Shown here in pieces: positions 1-7,100 of a stretch of 9,714 bases of DNA. Under the pieces are notes generated by a model that ran no database searches, had not been told where the DNA came from, and saw only the letters and a program-made list of their open reading frames with translations. This DNA is from Candidatus Cloacimonadota bacterium (GTDB lineage Bacteria; Cloacimonadota; Cloacimonadia; Cloacimonadales; Cloacimonadaceae), in NCBI GenBank assembly GCA_023392795.1, contig JAEWNJ010000004.1, forward strand, positions 1-9,714, given 5' to 3'. Both the position numbers and the translations under genes were made by a program. Numbering within the stretch: the stretch's first letter is position 1; the number at the start of each line of letters is the position of its first letter.

Positions 1-26
1 AAACATGACGTACCCTTATGCATCTT

Positions 27-40
27 TATTGGTACCAATA
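27..40. repeat. 14-bp perfect palindrome (TATTGGTACCAATA)
   Basis: The sequence TATTGGTACCAATA equals its own reverse complement. A second GGTACC core follows at 47-52. Perfect palindromes of this size can be operator sites for dimeric regulators, but there is no adjacent gene start in the window to tie it to, so the function is unknown. Confidence 0.4.
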
Positions 41-145
41 ATATACGGTACCACATCATGTCAAGTTATTTCTTGTCATATAAATAAATATGTTTTATGT
101 CAATACTGGGTTTTTGCCACAGAGTCACGATGTACAATGTACAAT

Positions 146-276
146 TGGGGTGTGCTACGCCCCAGGATTGCAGACGTCCTCGTCTGCATAAGCGACGGAG
201 TCGCTTTCTGTCTCGGCCTCCGGCCTCGATCGACACGACCGGGGCCCCCAAAGCAGAGCGCAGCGAGGGTTTGGGG
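146..276. repeat. Cluster of consecutive short inverted repeats (candidate dispersed intergenic repeat)
   Basis: Successive hairpins can be read directly. TGGGGTG (146-152) pairs with CGCCCCA (158-164) with one wobble. TGCAGACG (169-176) pairs with CGTCTGCA (181-188) across a 4-nt loop. AAGCGAC (190-196) pairs with GTCGCTT (200-206) across a 3-nt loop. GGCC (215-218) pairs with GGCC (222-225). TCGATCGA (226-233) and GGGGCCCC (241-248) are perfect palindromes. CCCCAAA (246-252) pairs with TTTGGGG (270-276). Just upstream, TGTACA occurs twice (131-136 and 138-143). Such close packing is far beyond chance and resembles intergenic palindromic elements that recur around bacterial genomes. Whether this one recurs cannot be seen from a single copy; a structured non-coding RNA is the alternative. 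Confidence 0.55.
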
Positions 277-341
277 TGGGGAGAGGCGTCGAATCCTGTT
301 CACCGCAGTGCAAATCCTCAACAGACGCGGTCTTGCCTTCT

Positions 342-420
342 TGTAGTTGATACGCCTCCCATACGCCGGTCGAACACCGGTCATAGGTTTGCATGACCGG
401 TGTTCGAGAGGCTAACTACA
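342..420. repeat. Large imperfect palindrome with a 15-bp perfect core stem
   Basis: TCGAACACCGGTCAT (370-384) and ATGACCGGTGTTCGA (393-407) are perfect reverse complements around an 8-nt loop. Outside them, GCCTC (354-358) pairs with GAGGC (408-412), and TGTAGTT (342-348) pairs with AACTACA (414-420), with unpaired bases mainly on the left arm. No T-tract follows on either strand, so it is not a typical intrinsic terminator. An alternative pairing exists between GAGGCGT (283-289) and ACGCCTC (352-358). The element could be a transposon-derived miniature palindrome or a structured RNA. The structure is certain; its role is not. Confidence 0.6.
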
Positions 421-508
421 TGCGCATGATCCTGAGGATAGGAAGATGCTAAGGACACGACGTTGCCATGCGAGGATTGGGGGCTAAATACTTACTACAA
501 GGGGAATA

Positions 509-535
509 GCGGCATCCCATAGCCCGGGGTGCCGC
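509..535. repeat. 10-bp stem hairpin (GCGGCATCCC / GGGGTGCCGC)
   Basis: GCGGCATCCC at 509-518 pairs with GGGGTGCCGC at 526-535 across a 7-nt loop, with one U-G wobble on the plus strand. No T-run follows on the right, so terminator function is doubtful. It may belong to the same repeat family as the hairpins further upstream. Confidence 0.5.
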
Positions 536-688
536 CTAAACCCGCATCACATAGCATGGACTTTGTCAACCAGCCTTAGCCCTTTATGGACGGCACACAA
601 CCACGTTCAATCCTGCCCATCTGCGTTCCCTCATCCGGATTGCGGAAAGATATCCACAGGCATATCGCTTTTAGTCACTCATTTGTCC

Positions 689-716
689 TTGAAAACTTAG
701 GGCTTTGCGTTAGACT
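689..716 (+). promoter_or_regulatory. Candidate sigma-70-type promoter for glycogen phosphorylase
   Basis: TTGAAA at 689-694 (five of six bases of the -35 consensus) is followed after 16 bases by TAGACT at 711-716 (four of six of the -10 consensus). Transcription would start about 20 bases before the AUG, giving a very short leader that still contains the Shine-Dalgarno sequence. This is a pattern match only; the -10 match is modest. Confidence 0.3.
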
Positions 717-731
717 GTTAATATCCCTTTC

Positions 732-740
732 AGGAGGTGA
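732..740 (+). promoter_or_regulatory. Strong Shine-Dalgarno sequence deciding the start of glycogen phosphorylase
   Basis: AGGAGGTGA lies with the AGGAGG core ending 5 bases before the ATG at 743. The open frame could formally begin two codons earlier at a GTG (737-739), but that GTG is part of the ribosome binding site itself. The ATG at 743 is therefore the start. Confidence 0.85.
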
Positions 741-742
741 TT

Positions 743-3172
743 ATGAAAAAAGCAATGGCAGAGCTTCTGGATTCCACCAGTCTGGAAAAGAGCAGTCAGG
801 AGATCGTCAAACGTTTTATCCATCACTTAAAGTATGACCAGGGCAAGGATCGTTTCACCGCTTCCGCACTCGATTCATACATCAGCTTTTCATCCGCCAT
901 CAAAGATTTGCTGGTGGATAACTGGCTCAGAACCCAACCCGCGGAGTACGCCCTGAACCGCAAACGAGTGTATTATCTCTCATTGGAATATCTGATCGGG
1001 CGCAGCCTCAGTAATGCCATCCTCAATCTCGATCTGCAGGGTAAGGCGCAGAAAGCCATTCGCGATCTGGGCTATGACCTCAGCCTGCTGGAAGATCTGG
1101 AATGGGACGCTGGACTGGGCAATGGCGGTTTGGGCAGATTGGCAGCGTGTTTTCTGGATTCCATGTCCACCCTGCAGATTCCCGTATATGGCTATGGCAT
1201 CCGCTATGAATACGGGATTTTCTTCCAACACATCAAGGATCAGCAACAGATCGAAACCCCGGACAACTGGCTGCGCTATGGCTCGGTGTGGGAAGTGGCG
1301 CATCCCACCAGGCTCTATCCCGTCCATTTTGGCGGCAAGGTGATTGCGGTAGATGGCAAACAGCGCAAATGGCTGCCGGAGGATTCAGTGATGGCCATGG
1401 CATACGATTATCTCGTGCCAGGCTACAAAAACGACTATGTGAATACCTTGCGGCTATTTAGCGCCAAATCGACCCGTGATTTTAACCTCAGCTATTTCAA
1501 TGAAGGCGAATACATCGAGGCCGTCAGTGACAAAAACCAATCCGAATTGATCTCAAAGGTGCTGTATCCAAATGACAACAACATGCGTGGCAAGGAATTG
1601 CGCCTGAAACAGGAGTACTTCTTCGTCTGCGCCACCATCAGCGACATCATCCGCCGCTTCCTCAAAAAGCACGATGATTTCTCCCTCTTGCCCGAGAAGG
1701 CCGCCATTCAGATGAATGATACCCACCCCGCGATCGCTGTGGCCGAATTGATGCGCGTACTTGTGGACCTCTATCATCTGCCCTGGGCAAAAGCCTGGGA
1801 GATCACCACCAGGACTTGTAACTATACCAATCACACCATCTTGCCCGAAGCCCTCGAGAAATGGCCGGTGGACATGATGCACAAGGTGCTGCCCCGGCAT
1901 CTGGAGATTATCTACGAGATCAATCACCGCTTCCTTTCTTCGCTGAAGCTCGATCCGCAGCGTCTGCGCGGCTTATCCCTGATCGAAGAAGAACCGGTGA
2001 AATCCGTACGCATGGCTCATCTGGCGATCGTGGGATCTTCGAAGGTAAACGGGGTGTCGGTGCTGCATACGCAGATCCTGAAAGACAAGGTATTCCGCGA
2101 CTTCCACGAATTGGAGCCGGATAAGTTCGTCGCCATCACCAATGGCATCACGCCCCGGCGCTGGCTGATGCTGTGCAATCCCGCTCTTTCTGCTCTGATC
2201 GACAGCGCCATCGGTAAAGCCTGGCGCAAAGACCTGCGCAAATTGGCAAAGCTGAAGCAGATGCAACGGGAGAAGTGCTTTTTGGAAGACCTGGCGGAAG
2301 TGAAAGCAAAGAATAAGCGAGACTTCGCCGCCTACTGCCACAAAACCATGGATCTGACCCTCAATACCGATGCCATCTTTGACTTTCAGGCCAAACGCAT
2401 GCACGAATACAAGCGGCAACTGCTGAACGCACTCCACATCATCCATCTGATCCACGAGATTCGCGATGGCAGAGCCGTGTATCCGCATTGCTTCTTCTTC
2501 TCCGGAAAAGCGGCCCCTGGCTATGCCGTCGCCAAGAAAATCATCAGCCTCATCTGCGCGCTGGGAGATTATGTAAAGAAGGACAAAAAGCTTGCCAACA
2601 CCCTGCAGGTAGTATTTTTGCCAAACTACCGGGTCAGCCTGGCGGAGCAGATCATGCCCGCAGCGGAAGTATCCCAGCAAATCTCCCTGGCGGGAACAGA
2701 GGCCAGCGGTACCGGAAACATGAAGTTCAGCCTCAATGGCGCGCTCACGGTAGGCACTCTGGATGGAGCCAACATCGAGATCAGGGACGCGGTGGGCGCA
2801 GAAAACTTCTTCCTCTTCGGGATGAAGGCGGAGGAAGTGGATGCGCTGCGCCAAAGTGGATATAATCCCTATGCCTGCTACAAAAAGGATAGCCATATCC
2901 GCCGCGTTCTGGATTTCCTCTGTGGACCGGAGCTTGCCGGCTCACCGGCGGGTAGTTTCCAGGAACTTGCGGATCTGATCCTCTTGCAGGGCGATCAATA
3001 CTTTTTGAACGCGGATTTGCCGGATTATATCCGGGTGATGAAGGACGTCCAGAATATCTACAAGGACACGCTGCTCTGGAACCAAATGAGCGCTGCCAAT
3101 ATCGCCGGAATGGGGATTTTCTCCTCCGACGTCACCATCCGTAATTACGCTGAGAAAATCTGGGGGCTCTAG
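743..3172 (+). CDS. glgP: Alpha-glucan (glycogen) phosphorylase, GT35 family
   Basis: This cytoplasmic, PLP-dependent enzyme breaks alpha-1,4 glucans down with phosphate and releases glucose-1-phosphate. The 809-residue protein is full length for the family (about 800-840). By comparison with rabbit muscle phosphorylase, the glycine-rich loop GLGNGGLGRLAACFLDS lies at 124-140. Asp326 of NDTHPA and His364 of YTNHT match Asp339 and His377. Arg552, Tyr556 and Lys557 of RMHEYKRQ match the phosphate-site residues 569, 573 and 574. EASGTGNMKFSLN places Glu653 and the PLP-binding Lys661 (rabbit Glu672 and Lys680). The protein ends in the expected IRNYAEKIWGL. The N-terminus is shorter than in the animal enzyme and I see no counterpart of the regulatory Ser14 segment. 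No other glycogen gene is adjacent, so it looks monocistronic. The sequence alone does not separate a glycogen from a maltodextrin preference. The assignment to the family is essentially certain. Confidence 0.97.
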   Translation: MKKAMAELLDSTSLEKSSQEIVKRFIHHLKYDQGKDRFTASALDSYISFSSAIKDLLVDNWLRTQPAEYALNRKRVYYLSLEYLIGRSLSNAILNLDLQGKAQKAIRDLGYDLSLLEDLEWDAGLGNGGLGRLAACFLDSMSTLQIPVYGYGIRYEYGIFFQHIKDQQQIETPDNWLRYGSVWEVAHPTRLYPVHFGGKVIAVDGKQRKWLPEDSVMAMAYDYLVPGYKNDYVNTLRLFSAKSTRDFNLSYFNEGEYIEAVSDKNQSELISKVLYPNDNNMRGKELRLKQEYFFVCATISDIIRRFLKKHDDFSLLPEKAAIQMNDTHPAIAVAELMRVLVDLYHLPWAKAWEITTRTCNYTNHTILPEALEKWPVDMMHKVLPRHLEIIYEINHRFLSSLKLDPQRLRGLSLIEEEPVKSVRMAHLAIVGSSKVNGVSVLHTQILKDKVFRDFHELEPDKFVAITNGITPRRWLMLCNPALSALIDSAIGKAWRKDLRKLAKLKQMQREKCFLEDLAEVKAKNKRDFAAYCHKTMDLTLNTDAIFDFQAKRMHEYKRQLLNALHIIHLIHEIRDGRAVYPHCFFFSGKAAPGYAVAKKIISLICALGDYVKKDKKLANTLQVVFLPNYRVSLAEQIMPAAEVSQQISLAGTEASGTGNMKFSLNGALTVGTLDGANIEIRDAVGAENFFLFGMKAEEVDALRQSGYNPYACYKKDSHIRRVLDFLCGPELAGSPAGSFQELADLILLQGDQYFLNADLPDYIRVMKDVQNIYKDTLLWNQMSAANIAGMGIFSSDVTIRNYAEKIWGL

Positions 3173-3181
3173 CCTATAAAG

Positions 3182-3215
3182 GCCCTTGGTTGATCAATAA
3201 TGGGATCAGGAGGGC
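3182..3215 (+). terminator. Weak terminator-like hairpin after glycogen phosphorylase
   Basis: GCCCT (3182-3186) pairs with AGGGC (3211-3215), and inside it TGATC (3191-3195) pairs with GATCA (3204-3208), separated by an internal loop. It begins ten bases after the stop codon, as a terminator would, but no T-tract follows. It may be a 3' stabilising stem, with the larger hairpin at 3257-3303 doing the terminating. Confidence 0.3.
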
Positions 3216-3254
3216 TGCCTGTTTATTCGGGAGTTCTACAATTGTGATGATTAC

Positions 3255-3303
3255 AAAAAGAGAGCCCAGTGTCGGCATATAGCTGATCCACCATGCTCTC
3301 TTT
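3255..3303 (-). terminator. Intrinsic terminator between convergent genes, probably bidirectional
   Basis: AAAGAGAGC (3257-3265) and GCTCTCTTT (3295-3303) form a perfect 9-bp outer stem. Read on the minus strand, the right arm runs into TTTTT (3255-3259), making it a reasonable terminator about 55 bases after the stop codon of the small membrane-protein gene. Inside, GTG (3269-3271) pairs with CAC, and TCGGC pairs with GCTGA around an ATATA loop. The inner stem has a G-U wobble on the plus-strand RNA but an A-C mismatch on the minus-strand RNA. On the plus strand only TTT follows, so termination of the phosphorylase transcript here is possible but weaker. Confidence 0.6.
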
Positions 3304-3357
3304 CAAGGGATATACAAGTAATGAACTATAGCATCAAACTGTGTTGGTACGCGGTCA

Positions 3358-3759
3358 TTACTCGTCTGATAGCTTAAACTGCTCTATATACTTCGTAAGT
3401 AGCGTTCTATGCTTGTACGTGGTCAAGGATGCCACAAATACAGTACACCAGTACATATATTTGAAGTAAAACAACTGTGTTGCCCAAACACTATAGGTGA
3501 TCAGAGCCCATAACAGTAATTCCAAAGTGATCTGGAAGTACATGGAGTTCAGACACACCTTGCTAAGGTTACTTTTGGGATTGGGTACCATAAAAATGTA
3601 TCCCTCCCAGGGTATGACGATGATGAAGATTAAGACTGAACCCCACCAGTAAATGGGAACATCGGGACCAAGTACCACTGTGAGGAATGGAATGATAAGG
3701 GCAATAATGGCATGCAGTGCGAACAGGGCATGAAACTGCTTTGAACTAATGGTTTTCAT
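3358..3759 (-). CDS. Small four-helix membrane protein of unknown family
   Basis: I do not recognise this 133-residue protein. It is strongly hydrophobic, with four likely membrane segments at about residues 9-31, 36-58, 72-91 and 93-113. Positive charges sit at the N-terminus (K2, K7), in the loop between helices 2 and 3 (K62, K67) and in the C-terminal tail (K116, R118, K123, K129), while the first loop carries an aspartate. This predicts both ends in the cytoplasm. There is no signal peptide separate from helix 1 and no obvious catalytic motif; aromatic residues are abundant. The ATG has a good AAAGGAG seven bases upstream, which makes the gene credible. Its DNA is clearly more AT-rich than the phosphorylase gene: 38% GC in 3421-3480 against 60% in 1681-1740. 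That, with its isolation between two terminators, may point to foreign origin. Function unknown. Confidence 0.75.
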   Translation of the reverse strand: MKTISSKQFHALFALHAIIALIIPFLTVVLGPDVPIYWWGSVLIFIIVIPWEGYIFMVPNPKSNLSKVCLNSMYFQITLELLLWALITYSVWATQLFYFKYMYWCTVFVASLTTYKHRTLLTKYIEQFKLSDE

Positions 3760-3766
3760 GGTGTGG

Positions 3767-3773
3767 CTCCTTT
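3767..3773 (-). promoter_or_regulatory. Ribosome binding site of the small membrane-protein gene
   Basis: Read on the minus strand this is AAAGGAG, seven bases ahead of the ATG at 3759-3757. It supports both the reality of the gene and the start chosen. Confidence 0.75.
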
Positions 3774-3797
3774 AAGTTTTGATGCACTAAATATCCT

Positions 3798-3827
3798 ATG
3801 ATAGTTGGACCGGCGTGGTTTTATCCA
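3798..3827 (-). promoter_or_regulatory. Possible promoter for the small membrane-protein gene
   Basis: On the minus strand TGGATA (3827-3822, four of six bases of the -35 consensus) precedes TATCAT (3803-3798, five of six of the -10 consensus) with an 18-base spacer. The match is weak at -35. It is placed sensibly, 25-50 bases before the ribosome binding site, and downstream of the terminator of the giant gene, so an independent promoter is expected somewhere here. Confidence 0.25.
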
Positions 3828-3871
3828 CCCCATAATGACTATTGCCGCAGAACACGTCGCGCCTCATAAAA

Positions 3872-3948
3872 CCTGGATTCTTCTGAAAAGAACTCACTGT
3901 ATGAGAACATCGATAATGCTGATGAAATGGGCAACTTCACCGGGATGA
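3872..3948 (+). pseudogene. Relic fragment of an adhesin repeat module
   Basis: Read on the plus strand, this encodes LDSSEKNSLYENI followed by ADEMGNFTGM. The third repeat module of the giant surface protein on the opposite strand reads LDFFYHNSLYENI then ADELGNFTGM, encoded by 6584-6659. At DNA level, the stretch from TCACTG onward matches at 48 of 55 aligned positions by eye; the less similar left part includes a one-base deletion and a one-base insertion that compensate. A stop codon lies just upstream in frame, and similarity ends abruptly after GM. The piece is too short to be a working gene. It is best read as the remnant of a paralogous surface-protein gene or of an inverted duplication. 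Confidence 0.7.
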
Positions 3949-4044
3949 GTAATAGGCGCATACTTTCTAATCACTCAATTCAGGTCAAGAATTATTATTA
4001 TTGTGAAACGGTAAAAATGTCTATTGCTATATACTGGAGTATAT

Positions 4045-4074
4045 AAAAAACCCCGGACCAAAGATCCGGGGTTT
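4045..4074 (-). terminator. Strong intrinsic terminator of the giant surface-protein gene
   Basis: On the minus strand AAACCCCGGA (4074-4065) pairs perfectly with TCCGGGGTTT (4057-4048) across a 7-nt loop and continues into a run of six Ts (4050-4045). It begins about 45 bases after the stop codon of the giant gene. It would insulate the small membrane-protein gene from that transcript. Confidence 0.9.
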
Positions 4075-4082
4075 GATTTATG

Positions 4083-4097
4083 CGGCAGAATCTGCCG
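4083..4097. repeat. Interrupted palindrome CGGCAGA-A-TCTGCCG
   Basis: Two perfect 7-base arms flank a single adenine, lying between the stop codon of the giant gene and its terminator. It could be a small hairpin in the 3' untranslated RNA or a protein-binding site. The sequence itself gives no further indication. Confidence 0.4.
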
Positions 4098-4117
4098 TTT
4101 GATGCGATATCTTGATT

Positions 4118-7100
4118 CTATTCCATCAGCATCATCTTGCGCGTGTGGCTGTAATCGCCGGCTGTGAAGCGATAGAGATAGATGCCGCTGGCCAGCGGAT
4201 TACCTTTCTCGTCACGGCCATCGAATACGACGCGATAGCGGCCGGCATTCTGGTCTTCATTTACCAGACTGCGTACCAGCTGTCCTTTCAGGTTATACAC
4301 GTTCAGGCGTACACTGGCGGGATCCTTGATGTCGTAACTGATGGTGGTTTCAGGGTTGAAGGGGTTGGGGTAATTGCCCTTTAGCATTGTTGCGGTTACA
4401 GGAATCACTTCATCCTCGTTTGAAACGGGGGTCATCACGAAGTTCACCGTGGTATTCTGGCTTGGGTTCACAGGGATATTATCGTATGTGAAAGGAGTGA
4501 AGCCATTCGCAGTGGCGGTTACGCTATATACACCCACTGGCACAACCAGGCTGTAGGCTCCGGCGGTATTTGTGGTGGCAGAGTAACCTCCGGGCACGGT
4601 GACCGTAGCGCCGGCAATACCCTGTTGATTCTGGCGTCTCACGAAGCCGACGATGGTGCCGTTTAGCACTTCTTTGACCAGAGGATTGGAAAGGGCAGCC
4701 ACAGAGAGAACATCGGAGCTATAGACAGCTTTTACAGCCCATTTGTATGTTCCGTTCACCAGAGTGGCCCAATCGTCGTCCACCGTGTTCAGAGTGCTGA
4801 TGACGTCATCAGTGAGTAAAACCCAGCTGGCTTCGTTGGCTTCCTGTCCGGCAGCCAGACGCCATACTTTGTAACCCACCAGAGCGCGGTTTGTGCTTCT
4901 GTTGCTGGTGCTGCGGGTACTGGTGGCGAGGCTCTGATTGCTCATCGAACGATGGTCATTGCCCCGAGTCAGGCGGTCGGGAGTGATGGAGATGTCGCCG
5001 GTCTGAGTGCGGACACTCTTTACAAACATGTCGCCTTCGGCAAAGCGGATGTTATCCATGAAGTTGCCGATGTAGACGTTGTCGATAAACCAGGTGTACC
5101 AGAGTCCGTCGTCTGAAGGCGGATCCTCACCGTGGAAGGCAAGCTGCACCTGATTCCCAGCAAAGCTGCTAAGATCAAGGGTGATGGGATTGTCGTAATG
5201 GTTTGTACCGGGGGTTTGAGCGGTGGCATCCCAAATGACGGTCCAGTTGCTTCCACCATCGGTGGAGATTTTTACGTAGTAGTGATCGTCATTCTCCGAG
5301 CCCAATTGCGCGTAAGTATCGAAGCTCAGATGAGCATCGGGCGGGCAACCGAAGGCGGGGGTGATCAACCATTCATCCTGATGTGTATAATCCCACCAGA
5401 GACCGGCTTGTTTGGTGCCCTCGGTAGGGCTGACGTTTCCGGTGCCGGAGATGTTTATGGTTCCAAAGCTGCACCAGGTGGGCAGAACGCCAACTGTATT
5501 GGCGGGGCCGCTATTGGTGATGGCTTGAGTCCAGTTACTGGGCGGGAAGGTGGTGCCTTCGAATCCTTCAGTAATCTCAATGGCATTGGGATCCGGAGCA
5601 TTCCAGCTGATGTTTACCGCGTCGAAGCTACCGTTCAATTCGGCATTTACAGAGTTTGGCGCGTAAGCAATCTCACTCATGGTGATGTTGCCCATGGCGT
5701 AGTTCACAGCGCCGACCTCGATTGTACCGGTCTGTGAAGTGTAGCCCGCGGCAGCGATGGTGTATTGATAGCTGTGGTTGGCAAATACGGCGGGAATGGT
5801 GAAGGTGCCATTGGCAACAGAGGTCCCGCTGTAGTTTTCGTATCCGGTAAGAACGATGTTAGCTCCTGCGATTCCGGCTCCGGTATCACTGGCCAGGATT
5901 GTTCCGGTTACGCTTACCTGAGCCATCAGGCTCATATTCACGTTCATGATCTCGGTTTCATCTTCTTCCAGCACGATATTGATGGTCTGATCCACATAGC
6001 CGTGGTAGCTGAAGCTGACCGCGTAGTTTCCGGGTAAGACGTTGGGAATGAAGAATTGACCGGATGCGTCCGTTACTGCGGAGTAGGGACGGCCATTCAC
6101 ATTGACCTGTACATCGGCCAAAGGAATGTCTCCGGCTCCGGTAACAGTTCCGCTGATATCGCCGACGCCCCCGGGGATCACGACAAACGAAGTCTTGGGG
6201 AATATGCCTGTGGTCGAACCACCAGTGGGAGCCATCGGATCGTAAGTGGTGCTGTCGCTATACATGTTACGCGCGCGTCCGGTGGTTCCGGTCTGCGTTT
6301 TGAAGTAATCCGTGGAACTATAATACTCGGTGTCCATGGGGCGGTTTACCATCATCACGAGGTTACCGCCATCAAGATGCATGTATGGCTCCGGGAAAGT
6401 GATCGTAATGATGTTTTCACCGGAGGGGAAATCCACTACACCGTCAAAGACCGAGGTTAGCTGAGAGGCAGGGATCCAATCGGCAGTGAGATTGTCCTGC
6501 AGAGTGCTGCCCAACCAGATCTTTACCGGCATCGCAGTGAGATTCGAAGTGAATTGGTTGTAGAGCTTGATTCCAGTGATCATACCCGTGAAGTTGCCCA
6601 ATTCATCTGCAGTATAGATGTTTTCATACAGTGAATTGTGGTAGAAGAAATCCAGGGGCATCCGAGCTGTGCCGGTACCGTCACCGATAGTGATATCGTT
6701 CACGCCTGTGCCGGTAAGTGCCACAGTGTGGGCTTCACGGTCGTTGCGGTTGGCATTGCTGAGCCCTAAGCTTTTGCTGCCGACGGTATATGTTCTGGCC
6801 TGATCATCGGTAATGGTAACGGTCGCGTTGTCGGTGCTCAGTCCATTAGGAGTGTAAGTGACGGTGAAGATGGCAGTTTCGCCTGTAGCCAGAGAAGCGG
6901 GCAGGGTAGGCAGACTGCTAAGAGTCATGGTAGCGCTACCCGAGATGGCGATACTGGTAATACCCAGGGTACCGCCGCCAGCATTGGTGATGGTGAAATT
7001 CTGGTTGCGATGGCCGCCAAGATTGACATCGCCAAAGTTATGAGCTGCCGGGCTGACCATAAATACAGGATCACCGGTCATAGGCGTCATGATAAAGGTA

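Larger units (their letters stand above)
1..742. other. Gene-free, hairpin-rich region upstream of the glycogen phosphorylase gene
   Basis: I see no believable protein-coding gene here. The short open frames overlap one another on both strands, lack ribosome binding sites and encode compositionally odd peptides. The stretch holds a 14-bp palindrome near the left edge, a series of inverted repeats from about 146 to 420, another 10-bp stem at 509-535, and a candidate promoter just before the phosphorylase gene. The remaining DNA (about 421-508 and 536-680) shows nothing I can name. No tRNA or rRNA signature was recognised. The density of inverted repeats suggests a dispersed intergenic repeat or a structured RNA, but the window contains only one copy, so this cannot be decided here. 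Confidence 0.6.
3760..4117. other. Intergenic region between the membrane-protein gene and the giant surface-protein gene
   Basis: About 360 bases without an intact gene. On the minus strand it holds the ribosome binding site and possible promoter of the small gene. On the plus strand it holds a relic of an adhesin module (3872-3948). It also contains the strong terminator (4045-4074) and a small palindrome (4083-4097) belonging to the 3' end of the giant gene. The stretch 3949-4044 is AT-rich and I see nothing definite in it. Confidence 0.6.

Noticed and set aside
97..396. Overlapping short open frames on both strands in the left intergenic region
   Set aside because: They run through the hairpin cluster, have no ribosome binding sites and give low-information peptides. 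Coding on this stretch is not supported.
146..420. CRISPR array
   Set aside because: The inverted repeats have different sequences and are not regularly spaced direct repeats; no cas gene is present.
737..742. GTG start codon two codons before the ATG of glycogen phosphorylase
   Set aside because: The GTG is part of the AGGAGGTGA ribosome binding site, so initiation there is not plausible.
586..837. 83-codon plus-strand open frame overlapping the start of glycogen phosphorylase
   Set aside because: It overlaps the true gene out of frame by about 95 bases, lacks a ribosome binding site, and covers the likely promoter.
1973..2896. Long open frame (307 codons) on the minus strand inside the glycogen phosphorylase gene
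   Set aside because: It lies wholly antisense to a highly conserved enzyme, has no ribosome binding site, and its product lacks any recognisable motif. It is a codon-bias shadow.
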